From contig JAFRPH010000011.1 in the NCBI GenBank assembly GCA_017429205.1, positions 1 to 44,630 on the forward strand: DNA of 44,630 nt, read 5' to 3'. A model generated the notes under the pieces. The model was not told where the DNA came from, did no database searches, and saw only the letters and a program-made list of their open reading frames with translations. The DNA is from Bacteroidales bacterium (GTDB taxonomy: Bacteria; Bacteroidota; Bacteroidia; Bacteroidales; UBA932). How positions within the stretch are numbered: position 1 is the first letter of the stretch; each line of letters opens with the position of its first letter. Below, in pieces: positions 8,460 through 16,685 of this stretch. The position numbers and the translations under genes are program-made.

Positions 8460-10505
8460 CTATTCGGGCAGGAAAGTGACGGCCGCGCCGCCGCCCGGGG
8501 CGAGGCGGAGCGTGAGCGTGTCCTCGCAGGTGACGGTGCAGGTGGTGATTTCGTAGGCGGTGGGATTCGTGTCCCAGTGCGCGTCGGCGGCGTCGCCATA
8601 GACGGTGGCGGTGTAGCGGACGCCGGGGCGCAGGAAGGTCAGCGACTGGTCGAAGGTGCGGCCGGTCTCGTCGGTGGAAGCGCCCAGGAAGAAGCGGTCG
8701 CCGGCGCGGCGCACGACGCTGATCCACTCGCCCACCTCGCCCTGAAGGGCCTCGGAGGCGTCACAATCCGCGTCGAAGTCGCGGAAGAACTGGAAGGCCG
8801 GATGGCCCTCGTAGTTCTCCAGCAGGTCGCAGGCCATCTGCATCGGCGAGTACAGGATCACCCAGTTCGCCATCTGCTTCGCCAGCGTGGTGTGCTCGGA
8901 GAAATCGGAGCTCGGCCGGCCCCAGGTGCGGAGCTGCGGCTTGCCCTGGACACACGTGTACTTGATGTCGAACACGCCCGGCGTATAGTCCACCGGGCCG
9001 CTCAGCAGGCGCGTGTACGGGAGGATGACCGTATGGGACGGCGGATTGCCCGGGCCCCAGCCGTTGTACTCCATACCGCGGACGCATTCCCGGGTCATGA
9101 AGTTGGGCCAGGTGCGGCGCAGGCCGGTCTCCTTGATGACCTCGTGCCCGTCCACCATGATCTGCCGCTCGGCGGCCTCCTCGACCACCTTCTGGAAGTG
9201 GCGGACACCGGTCTGGCTGTGGCGCGGGGCGCCGCCGGACAGGCCGCCGCCGGCATAGCCGGTCTTCATCGCGTGAATGCCCAGCGAAGCGTCCCAATCC
9301 AGGGTGCGCTCCAGCTGGTCCTCGAAGCGGAGGTAATTGCCGCCAGTCTCGTTGTGGGTGATGAGGTAAATCCCCTTCTCGCGGGCGTACGCGGCCACTT
9401 TCGCCACGTCATAGTCCGGCGCCGGGCTCGTGAAGTCGAAGTCGGGCATCGCGTCGGAATTGTGCCACGCGTCGTTCCAGCCTTCGAACAGGACGCCCTG
9501 GATGTTGTTGGCGGCGGCAAAGTCGATGTAGCGCATCGCATTCTCCGTCGTCGCGCCGTGGCCTTCCCCGCCCCAGGACTCGGTGCCCAGGTGCAGACTC
9601 CACCACACGCCGATGTACTTCATCGGCTTGATCCAGGAGACATCCGCCAGGGCGCAGGGCTCGTTCAGGTTCAGGATGAGGGAAGAGTTGATGAGGCCCA
9701 CGGCGCTATGGGCGATCTGGACCGTCCGCCAAGGGGTCTGGAAAGTGCCGGGGACCACGGCGACGAGATCCCCGGTCGGAGCCGGGGATGACGCGGCGCC
9801 CGGGCCGCGGCGACCGCGGCGGACCTGCTTCAGAGGAGCCAACGCCGAACGGAAGGTGAGGCCGTCCTCCTGCCGCAGCACCATCTCGGGAAAATCGACC
9901 AGCGCGGCCTCGTGGACCGCGGCGTACAGGTCGTCGGAGAACTTGAGGGTGAGCGGCGTATTCGCGTCGCGGAGTTCCGACAGCCGCATCTTGCGGTACA
10001 GGTGCTCGTAGGAGTTGAAATCGCCCGGAATGGACCACGTGTCGGCATCGGCGGCGAAGGCGAACTGCGTCCGCTCGCCATTGATCCGTAGCGTGTCGGC
10101 GCCCGGCGCCGCATAGGCGTACCGGAAGCCGAACCCGTCGTCGAACACGCGGAAAACGACCTCCAGGCCCACGCCGGCGTCATTTTTCAACTTGAGGGTG
10201 AGTTCCCGATGGTTGTCCTCCACCTCCTTGTTCTCGCCCCAGGGCTGGTGCCAGGTTTCCCGATGGCTGTTCACCTGGGAGGACTTGAGCGCGAACCCGC
10301 TTTCCAGATTCACGCCTTCCGCCTGGAGGCCCAGGGTGGACGGCGCCAGGAAGGGTTTTCCATCGACGTCCACCGCATAGGAGGGAACGCCTTCGGCATC
10401 CAACGCGAACCGGACGGAGATCCGGCCATCCGGCGAAGTGACGGTGGTCTTCGGGGAGCAGGCCGCAAGCAGGATCGCAACGGCCGCGAGAACGGTCTTT
10501 TTCAT
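8460..10505 (-). CDS. susB: GH97 alpha-glucosidase, SusB-like
   Basis: 681 residues with a lipobox ending AAC16. The fold is the GH97 order: N-terminal beta-supersandwich (about 20-290), a TIM barrel opening with YIGVWWSLHLG, and a C-terminal sandwich. Glutamates match the inverting SusB class: E386 (THNE), E455 (DGHE) and E479 (RGMEY). In that class they act with Ca2+ to release glucose from alpha-glucan ends. A retaining-type Asp nucleophile is not evident. Residues about 228-246 are an Arg/Gly/Ala/Pro insertion before TPWRTV; half of it is encoded by a REP-like palindrome (9765-9793). It is probably periplasmic, finishing oligosaccharides brought in by SusC. A GC-rich hairpin (10526-10556) lies just upstream. 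Confidence 0.92.
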   Translation of the reverse strand: MKKTVLAAVAILLAACSPKTTVTSPDGRISVRFALDAEGVPSYAVDVDGKPFLAPSTLGLQAEGVNLESGFALKSSQVNSHRETWHQPWGENKEVEDNHRELTLKLKNDAGVGLEVVFRVFDDGFGFRYAYAAPGADTLRINGERTQFAFAADADTWSIPGDFNSYEHLYRKMRLSELRDANTPLTLKFSDDLYAAVHEAALVDFPEMVLRQEDGLTFRSALAPLKQVRRGRRGPGAASSPAPTGDLVAVVPGTFQTPWRTVQIAHSAVGLINSSLILNLNEPCALADVSWIKPMKYIGVWWSLHLGTESWGGEGHGATTENAMRYIDFAAANNIQGVLFEGWNDAWHNSDAMPDFDFTSPAPDYDVAKVAAYAREKGIYLITHNETGGNYLRFEDQLERTLDWDASLGIHAMKTGYAGGGLSGGAPRHSQTGVRHFQKVVEEAAERQIMVDGHEVIKETGLRRTWPNFMTRECVRGMEYNGWGPGNPPSHTVILPYTRLLSGPVDYTPGVFDIKYTCVQGKPQLRTWGRPSSDFSEHTTLAKQMANWVILYSPMQMACDLLENYEGHPAFQFFRDFDADCDASEALQGEVGEWISVVRRAGDRFFLGASTDETGRTFDQSLTFLRPGVRYTATVYGDAADAHWDTNPTAYEITTCTVTCEDTLTLRLAPGGGAAVTFLPE
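9765..9793. repeat. REP-like palindrome inside the GH97 coding sequence
   Basis: GAGATCCCCGG, TCGGAG, then CCGGGGATGACG. The arms ATCCCCGG and CCGGGGAT pair perfectly. The same design (GTCATyCCCGG, short loop, CCGGGrATCTC, in gene sense) is found in a spacer at 25498-25524 and, more degenerate, at 36948-36977. Here it is read in frame as ASSPAPTGDLV within a low-complexity insertion. Confidence 0.6.
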
Positions 10506-10525
10506 CGGAATCTGTATTTATTTGC

Positions 10526-10556
10526 GGCCCGGGGCCCGGCCAAAGGCCCCGGACCA
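10526..10556. repeat. GC-rich intercistronic hairpin (copy A) ahead of GH97
   Basis: Arms CCGGGGCC (10529-10536) and GGCCCCGG (10545-10552) pair perfectly around an 8-nt loop. It is the most diverged member of a three-copy family (see 13945-13983 and 25531-25568). Each copy lies in the gap just before an enzyme gene. There is no U-tract, so it is more likely an mRNA-processing or stability element, or a mobile REP-like unit, than a terminator. Confidence 0.6.
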
Positions 10557-10635
10557 GTCCTTACCCATTAACTAACTACACTCTAAGGAAAGGACAAGTT
10601 TCAACCAAATCAACTTTTTTCAAACAAGGGGCGGA

Positions 10636-12543
10636 CTATCGGCGATAGTCCACGACCAGGGCGGTATACGGGGCGACCTCCGTCGCGTCGGAAACGGTCA
10701 CCCGTTTCCCCGTCAGGACGTCGACCCCCTCGCCGAGACCGGCGGACATCTCGCGGAAACGGGTCCACGGGACTTTCACGGTCTGGTCGGAATTATTCAG
10801 GAACACGAACACCACTTCCCGGTCGTCATATCGGAAATAGCCGTACGTATTGTTCTCGGGGATGAAATGCAGGGTCTTGCCGTGCTGGACGGCCGACGAG
10901 CCCTTGCGCCACTGGAAGAGGGTGCGGGCGTAGTCGTGGAGGTCGGCCGCGTGGGCCCACGGACCGTCGGCCTTCGCCCGGCCTTCCGCGGTGAACAGGT
11001 TCACCGGATCGCCGGCCCAGCCGCCCGGGAAGTCCATCCGGAGTCGGCCGTCGTCCCGCTGCGGATTCCCGGTGACGAACATCATCTCGTCGCCGTAGAA
11101 GAACTGCGGGATGCCGCGGAGCGTCGCCAGCATCGCGAAGGCGATCTTCATCCGGCGCGGGTCATGGCCGAAGGTGTCGCCGATGCGCGCGATGTCGTGG
11201 TTCGACAGGAAGATGAGCATATGGCTCAGGTCGTGGTAGATGAAATCGTGCGACAGGGCGTTGTACACGGCGGAGATGTCCGGTCCCCCGCGGCGGCCGC
11301 GGCCCTGGGGCGGGCCTTGCCGCTGCTCCTCCCGGCCCGGGATCGGGGCCGTCAGCGCACCGGTCATCGCCGCCTGCAGCGGGAAGTCCATGATGGAAGG
11401 CAGGTAGGAGTTGAAGCCGTCGGAGTTGGGATTGTCTTTCTGCCAATAGGCGACGAAGTCGGGATTGGCCTGCCACACCTCGCCGACGATGTTGAAGTTC
11501 GGGTACTCGTCGGTGACGGCCTTCGCCCACTGGGACATCGGCACTTTCTCATTGTAGAACCAGGTGTCCACGCGGAAGCCGTCCAGGCCGGAATACTCGA
11601 TCCACCACACGGCCCACTGCTGGAAGTATTTCAGCATAAATGGATTGTCCAGGTTCATGTCCGGCATGTTGCGCACGAACCAGCCTTCCTCCATGATGGC
11701 GAGGTCGGCCTTGGAAGCGTTCGGGTCCAGGGCCAGGCCCATCTGGTGGTTGGAGTTCACGTAGGGGTCGTTCATATGGACCCAGTCCTTGAACGGCATG
11801 TCCTGCATCCACCAGTGCTCGGTGCTGGAATGGTTCGTCACCACGTCCAGGATGACCTTGATGCCCTTCTCGTGGGCCTTCGCGACCATCTCCCGGTACA
11901 GTTCGTTGGAGCCGTAGCGCGGGTCGATGTGGTAATAGTCCGAGCAGGCGTAGCCGTGGTAGGAGCCGCGCGGGGCGTTGTCGCCCAGCAGCGGCGTGCT
12001 CCACAGGGCCGTCGCGCCCAGGTCGGCGATGTAGTCCAGGTGGTCGATGACCCCCTGGAGGTCGCCGCCGTGGCGGCCGAACGGCTCGCCGCGGTTCGCC
12101 TTCTCCGTGGCGTTGTCCACGGAATCGTTGGACGGGTCGCCGTTGGCGAACCGGTCGGGGACGATCAGGTAGATGAGGTCGGACGTCGTGAAGCTCTCCC
12201 GGTCGGCGGAACCCGGCTTGCGGGCCGCGATCTCGTAGGGATGGCGGACGACATCATTCCCTTTCTTGAACACGAGGGTGTAGGTCCCGGGCTTCGCCTT
12301 CGGGCTCACCTCCACGTCCACGAACAGGAAGTTCGGGTTGTCGGCCTTGTGGACTTCCTTGATCTTCAAGCCCTTGCCCTCGACAGAGACCGCATAGGCG
12401 CCGATGCCCGGCCCCTGCACGAGGAGCTGGAGGTCGGTCTTCATCCCGGTCCACCAGGACAGGGGTTCCACGCGGGTCACTTCGCCCGCCAGCAGGGAGG
12501 CCGCCATGAGAAGACCGGCGGCCAAGGTCAGGAAACGTCTCAT
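10636..12543 (-). CDS. susA: GH13 neopullulanase/cyclomaltodextrinase, SusA-like
   Basis: 635 residues with a Sec signal peptide (about 1-20, no lipobox Cys), so probably periplasmic. Residues 21-107 are the N-terminal immunoglobulin-like domain and 118-560 the GH13 barrel, followed by a C-terminal beta-domain. The catalytic triad is D326 (DGFRVD), E355 (NIVGE) and D450 (FLSNHD). An Arg/Gly/Pro-rich loop (404-420) is inserted between strands. It resembles the N-terminal half of the GH13-GH127-like fusion, so the two may be paralogues. The likely role is hydrolysis of imported maltooligosaccharides. It starts 3 nt after the stop of the GH13 lipoprotein gene, so translation is probably linked. 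Confidence 0.88.
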   Translation of the reverse strand: MRRFLTLAAGLLMAASLLAGEVTRVEPLSWWTGMKTDLQLLVQGPGIGAYAVSVEGKGLKIKEVHKADNPNFLFVDVEVSPKAKPGTYTLVFKKGNDVVRHPYEIAARKPGSADRESFTTSDLIYLIVPDRFANGDPSNDSVDNATEKANRGEPFGRHGGDLQGVIDHLDYIADLGATALWSTPLLGDNAPRGSYHGYACSDYYHIDPRYGSNELYREMVAKAHEKGIKVILDVVTNHSSTEHWWMQDMPFKDWVHMNDPYVNSNHQMGLALDPNASKADLAIMEEGWFVRNMPDMNLDNPFMLKYFQQWAVWWIEYSGLDGFRVDTWFYNEKVPMSQWAKAVTDEYPNFNIVGEVWQANPDFVAYWQKDNPNSDGFNSYLPSIMDFPLQAAMTGALTAPIPGREEQRQGPPQGRGRRGGPDISAVYNALSHDFIYHDLSHMLIFLSNHDIARIGDTFGHDPRRMKIAFAMLATLRGIPQFFYGDEMMFVTGNPQRDDGRLRMDFPGGWAGDPVNLFTAEGRAKADGPWAHAADLHDYARTLFQWRKGSSAVQHGKTLHFIPENNTYGYFRYDDREVVFVFLNNSDQTVKVPWTRFREMSAGLGEGVDVLTGKRVTVSDATEVAPYTALVVDYRR

Positions 12544-12546
12544 AAG

Positions 12547-13929
12547 CTAGAAAGTCCAGATCTTGTATTCATACGCGCCGAAATCCTGCGAGGTGGGCAC
12601 GCCGTTCTTGCCGGCGTTGGCCTTCGGGAGGGAGGCCTTGCAGGCCTTGCCGCTCACGTTCACGCCCACGAGGGCCTTCGGATAGGCCACATACACCACG
12701 CCTTCGGACTCGCTGGCGACCATCGCGCCGCTGCGGTCCACCTTGGAGAGGGCCTGCAGGGCCTGCTGGTACTTGGCCTTCAAGTCCGCATTGGCCGTCC
12801 AGTCCATCGTCTGGGTGTTGAAGAAATTGATGGTCTTGTTATAGCCCACCTCCTGGCTGCCGTACAGCATCGAGGAGCCGTTCAGGGTGGCCATCAGCAC
12901 ATAGGCGGCGAGGGCGCCCTCGTTGGACTTGAACTGGGTGGCCGGAGTCCCCTCGGTCGCGTCGTCGTGGTTCGTCACGAAGAAGAGCTTGGTCTTGGGG
13001 GCCGGAGCCGCGTCCTGATCGCTCTTGTACCAAGTGAAGAAACTCTTGGTGGAACCCGTGCTGCCGATGACTTTCCGCATCTCGCTCTTCATCTTCCGGT
13101 CGAAGATGATGTCGAACCCGTCGTCGAACATCCGGGTGAAATCGGACTCCGCCAGCATGATGAAACCGGGCTTGAGGGCCTTCAGTTTGCCGATGGCCTC
13201 CTTCCAGAAGTCGTCGCGCACGCCGTGGGCGTAGTCGCAGCGGTAGCCGTCGATGCCCACCTCCGTCACCCAGTACTGCAGGGCGTCCTCCATCGCGGCC
13301 CAGAGTTCCTTCTTGCCGAAGTCCAGCTGGGCTACGTCCTTCCACTCTCCGTCCTTGGTGGGCCAGGCGATGCTGCCGTCGGCCTTGTGTTCGTACCATT
13401 CCGGATGCTCGGTCAGCCACACGTTGTCCCAGGAGGTGTGGTTGGCCACCCAGTCGAACATCACTTTCATTCCCTTGGCCTTGGCGGCGTTCACCAGGGC
13501 TTTCAGTTCATCCAGCGTGCCGTACAGGCTGTTCACCTCCTTGTAATTCTTGATGCAGTAGGGAGATCCGAAAGGGTTGTTCCCGGGCATGCCCGGCAGA
13601 ACGGTCTTTCCCTCGGCATAGACCGGCATCAGGTACAGGATGTCCGTGCCCAGGGCCTTGATTTCGTCCAGGCGCGCCTGCACCTTGCCGAAGGCGCCGG
13701 AGTTACCGTACAGCTTCAGGTTCACCTGATAGATCTGGTAATGGTCGCGGGCCGTCGCCGGGAGCGTGAGAACCTCCGTCGCATAGGTGATACCGGGCTC
13801 CGGGATGGTTTCCTTTCCGCCGGTGCCGGGCTCCTGCCCGGACGGGATGACGGGCAGCGTCTGCGGCTTCCCGCAGCCGCAGGCGGCGAGCACGAGAAGC
13901 GAAACGGCCAGGTATAAAGTCTTTTTCAT
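12547..13929 (-). CDS. Surface GH13 alpha-amylase lipoprotein
   Basis: 460 residues from MKKTLYLAVS; the ATG at 13950 would put seven extra residues before a normal lipoprotein signal. The lipobox ends LAAC17, followed by a Pro/Gly/Thr-rich tether to about 45. The compact GH13 barrel keeps D232 (GYRCD), E261 (MLAESD) and D322 (VTNHDD). It lacks the N-terminal immunoglobulin domain of the SusA-like enzyme and has only a short C-terminal domain. As a lipoprotein next to SusD and a multi-CBM binder, it probably trims starch at the cell surface. It follows the seven-CBM gene after a GC-rich hairpin (13945-13983). Confidence 0.85.
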   Translation of the reverse strand: MKKTLYLAVSLLVLAACGCGKPQTLPVIPSGQEPGTGGKETIPEPGITYATEVLTLPATARDHYQIYQVNLKLYGNSGAFGKVQARLDEIKALGTDILYLMPVYAEGKTVLPGMPGNNPFGSPYCIKNYKEVNSLYGTLDELKALVNAAKAKGMKVMFDWVANHTSWDNVWLTEHPEWYEHKADGSIAWPTKDGEWKDVAQLDFGKKELWAAMEDALQYWVTEVGIDGYRCDYAHGVRDDFWKEAIGKLKALKPGFIMLAESDFTRMFDDGFDIIFDRKMKSEMRKVIGSTGSTKSFFTWYKSDQDAAPAPKTKLFFVTNHDDATEGTPATQFKSNEGALAAYVLMATLNGSSMLYGSQEVGYNKTINFFNTQTMDWTANADLKAKYQQALQALSKVDRSGAMVASESEGVVYVAYPKALVGVNVSGKACKASLPKANAGKNGVPTSQDFGAYEYKIWTF

Positions 13930-13944
13930 CGCGTTTGGGTTTAT

Positions 13945-13983
13945 TGGCAAGCCGGGGTCCGGTCAGGGGCCCCGGCCCGAAAT
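13945..13983. repeat. GC-rich intercistronic hairpin (copy B) ahead of the GH13 lipoprotein gene
   Basis: Arms GCCGGGGTCC (13951-13960) and GGGGCCCCGGC (13966-13976) around GGTCA. It matches copy C (25531-25568) in 37 of 38 bases from TGGCA to CCGAAA, including non-paired flanks, so this is a dispersed repeat and not merely a chance hairpin. It fills most of the gap between the seven-CBM gene and the amylase gene. Confidence 0.75.
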
Positions 13984-13988
13984 AAAGG

Positions 13989-16685
13989 TTAGAATTCGTC
14001 CACGCCAGTGGCCGTAACCGTCAGGAAGTAAGGGACCTTCTCGAACTTGACGGCATAGTCGCCGAGCTGCGAACCGCCGTTATTGTTGTTGAAGATCAGG
14101 TTCTGGCTCAGGCCCGCGGCGCCTTCCACGACAAAGACTTTGCAATCCTTGCCGCCGACGGTCGCCGTCGTGCTCACCTGCGCACCCGGCCAACCGCCGC
14201 CGAGGTCGTTCACGTCACCCCACTGGTATAGGGCGAGCGCGTCCCAACCGGTCTGGTCGTTGGCGAAGATGACGGCGGCGTTCGGGGCTTCCTTGGGGGT
14301 CACTCCTTCGGCCGTCACCGTCAGGAAGTACTGAGGCTCATCGAGCTTCAGGGCGTAATCCCCGTGCTGCGTGCCGTTGCCGTTGTTGTTGAAGATCAGG
14401 TTCTGATTGAGACCCACAGCATCCTCGAACACGAACACCTTATAGGCGGTACCCGCGATGTTCACGGTGCAAGCCACCTGCGCGCCGGGCCAGCCGCCGC
14501 CCAGGTTGTTCACGTCACCCCACTGATACAGCGCGAGCCCCTCGGCCCAACCGGTCTGGTCGTCCACGAAGATGGTGACCTTCGGAACCGCGGCCTGCGG
14601 ACGCTCCGTGATTTCGACACCTTCCGCCGTCACGAGGAGATAGTACTCGGACTGCTCGAACGTGAGGTTGAAATCAGAAAGCTGCGTGCCGTTGCCGTTG
14701 TTGTTGAAGATCAGGTTCTCGTTGCGGGTGAGGGCGTTGGGCACCTCGAAGACCTTCAGCGTGGTCTTGCCCACCGTCTCGGTGCGGGAGACCTGGATGC
14801 CCGGCCAGCCGCCGCCCAGGTTGTTCACGTCACCCCACATATACAGGGCGATGTCGTCCCAGCCGGTCTGGTCGATGACATACACGGTCACCGGAGCCTT
14901 CTCTTCCGGATCCAAGACGTACTGGATGGAGAGCACGTAGAACTCGTCCTGAGACAGGTTCATCGGAGCCTGGAAGCGGTTGTTGTCCGCATCCGCGTCA
15001 TCGTGGAAGATGACCTCCACGTCCTTGCCCTTGAAGTCGTTCGGAACCAGGATCACGTCGTAGGTCTTGTCCTCGGCATAGCCGGGAACCGCAGCGATGC
15101 CGGGCCACTCGGTAGCGAGGCCTTCCTCGGCGGGCGCCCAGATGTGGGCGAACAGGTTGCCCGGCCAGCGGGACTCGTTCTTGACCCAGAGGCGCATGCC
15201 CATATCCAACTCCGTAAGGCCGTCGTTGGTCAGCTCATAGTAGCGGTCGGTATCCAGCGTAAGCTTCGTCTCGTAACGGTTAGTCTCGTCGTCCACGTCG
15301 GAATGGAAGATGATGCCCACCTCGCTGGCGATGTCCTTATGCAGGGTGGAGATCACCAGGAACTCCTCGTCGCCGACGGCGGCCGTCTCCTCGAACTGCG
15401 CTCCGGGCCACTCGGTACCGGAATTGCCCCAGTAGTGGGCGAACAGGTTGCCGCCCCACGTGGTGCTGTTCTTGATGTAGATCTTCGGACCGTCCACGGC
15501 TTCCGGCTCGGGCTGAGGCGGAGTCACGCCGCCACCGCCGCCAGGGCTGTCGATCAGCGTGGCGCCATCGGCAGTCACCTGGAAGAAGTAGTCCTGGACG
15601 CCGTCCTCGAAGGTCAGATTGAAGTCGGCGAGCTGCGTGCCGTTGTCATTGTTGTTAAAGATCAGGTTTTCGTTCAGGCCGTAGATATCGTCGCCGTACT
15701 CGAAGTACTTGTATTCCACGCCGCCGAGGGTCTCGGAGTCGCCGACCGCCATACCCGGCCAGTTACCACCGAAGTTGTTAACGTCACCCCACATATACAG
15801 GGCGATCGCATCCCAGCCGGTCTGGTCGTCCACCCAGACACGTACGCCGTCATGGGCCGGGATGACGATGCCGCCACCGCCGCCCGGAACATCGGCCTCG
15901 GAAACGCCGTCGGCCGTCACCAGGAGGAAATAGTCCTTCACGCCGTCCGCGAACGTCATATTATAGTCGGCGAGCTGCGTGCCGTTGTCATTGTTGTTAA
16001 AGATCAGGTTTTCGTTCAGACCGAAGATGTCATCGCCGTACTCGAAGTACTTGTACTCCTGACCGGCAGCCGTCCACGTTCCGGACACCTGGGCGCCCGG
16101 CCAGTTACCACCGAAGTTGTTGACGTCACCCCACATATACAGGGCGATTGCATCCCAGCCGGTCTGGTCGATAATGTACACGCGGACGCCGTCATGCTCG
16201 GGCAGCGACGGACCTGAAGGATCCACCGGCGGCTCGAAGTACTTGGCCCACTTGTCGGCATAGACATTGGCCCATTCGCCCGTGCCGATAGTCAGCTTGT
16301 GGGTAACGTCCTCGTTCTTGGGACCCCGCTCGAGGCCCTGCTGGACATTGTAGAAGGTGAAGCCGTCGGCGAGGGTCTTGCCGCCCTGGAAGGCCGAGGG
16401 ATCCACATAGACACCCCACTTGGCGGGGATGGCCACGGAACGGGTGAGCCGGTAGGCGCTGTTGCCCACGGCGTCGATGCCACCGTTGAAGTCGCCGATG
16501 ATGTACACCTCATCGTCGGCCGCGGTCGCCTGCGGGAGGATGGCCTCCACCAGGATGCGGTCGCTCCGGGTGTCGAAGGCCTGCTCCTCATGGGCGAATT
16601 TGATCTCTTCCTTCGGCGCGCAGGCGGCTGCGGCGAGGAAAAGGGCCGGTATCGTCAGATAAGATAAGATTCTTTTCATGGTCAT
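13989..16685 (-). CDS. Starch-binding surface lipoprotein with seven tandem CBM26-like modules
   Basis: 898 residues. The first ATG overlaps the SusD stop as TAATG; MKRIL from 16679 is an equally good start. The lipobox ends AAAAC22. After an N-terminal domain (about 40-160, DEVYIIGDFNGG), seven beta-sandwich modules follow at about 167-265, 281-378, 400-492, 497-590, 599-692, 702-797 and 803-898. Five share DQTGW, YxWGDVN, GxWPG and LIFNNN; modules 3 and 4 are a variant with FAHxW, EWPG and IFHxD. These resemble starch-binding CBM26-type modules, whose Trp residues stack on glucose rings. Gly5 linkers separate modules 1/2 and 2/3. It occupies the SusE/F position of the operon. No catalytic domain is present. 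Confidence 0.85.
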   Translation of the reverse strand: MTMKRILSYLTIPALFLAAAACAPKEEIKFAHEEQAFDTRSDRILVEAILPQATAADDEVYIIGDFNGGIDAVGNSAYRLTRSVAIPAKWGVYVDPSAFQGGKTLADGFTFYNVQQGLERGPKNEDVTHKLTIGTGEWANVYADKWAKYFEPPVDPSGPSLPEHDGVRVYIIDQTGWDAIALYMWGDVNNFGGNWPGAQVSGTWTAAGQEYKYFEYGDDIFGLNENLIFNNNDNGTQLADYNMTFADGVKDYFLLVTADGVSEADVPGGGGGIVIPAHDGVRVWVDDQTGWDAIALYMWGDVNNFGGNWPGMAVGDSETLGGVEYKYFEYGDDIYGLNENLIFNNNDNGTQLADFNLTFEDGVQDYFFQVTADGATLIDSPGGGGGVTPPQPEPEAVDGPKIYIKNSTTWGGNLFAHYWGNSGTEWPGAQFEETAAVGDEEFLVISTLHKDIASEVGIIFHSDVDDETNRYETKLTLDTDRYYELTNDGLTELDMGMRLWVKNESRWPGNLFAHIWAPAEEGLATEWPGIAAVPGYAEDKTYDVILVPNDFKGKDVEVIFHDDADADNNRFQAPMNLSQDEFYVLSIQYVLDPEEKAPVTVYVIDQTGWDDIALYMWGDVNNLGGGWPGIQVSRTETVGKTTLKVFEVPNALTRNENLIFNNNGNGTQLSDFNLTFEQSEYYLLVTAEGVEITERPQAAVPKVTIFVDDQTGWAEGLALYQWGDVNNLGGGWPGAQVACTVNIAGTAYKVFVFEDAVGLNQNLIFNNNGNGTQHGDYALKLDEPQYFLTVTAEGVTPKEAPNAAVIFANDQTGWDALALYQWGDVNDLGGGWPGAQVSTTATVGGKDCKVFVVEGAAGLSQNLIFNNNNGGSQLGDYAVKFEKVPYFLTVTATGVDEF

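Noticed and set aside
5235..9791. Open frame of about 1500 codons on the plus strand opposite the GH13-GH127-like and GH97 genes
   Set aside because: Same antisense effect. The minus-strand frames have signal peptides and full catalytic motifs.
13989..16200. Regular repeats that might look like a CRISPR array or satellite DNA
   Set aside because: The repeat period is about 300 bp and in frame; these are tandem protein modules.
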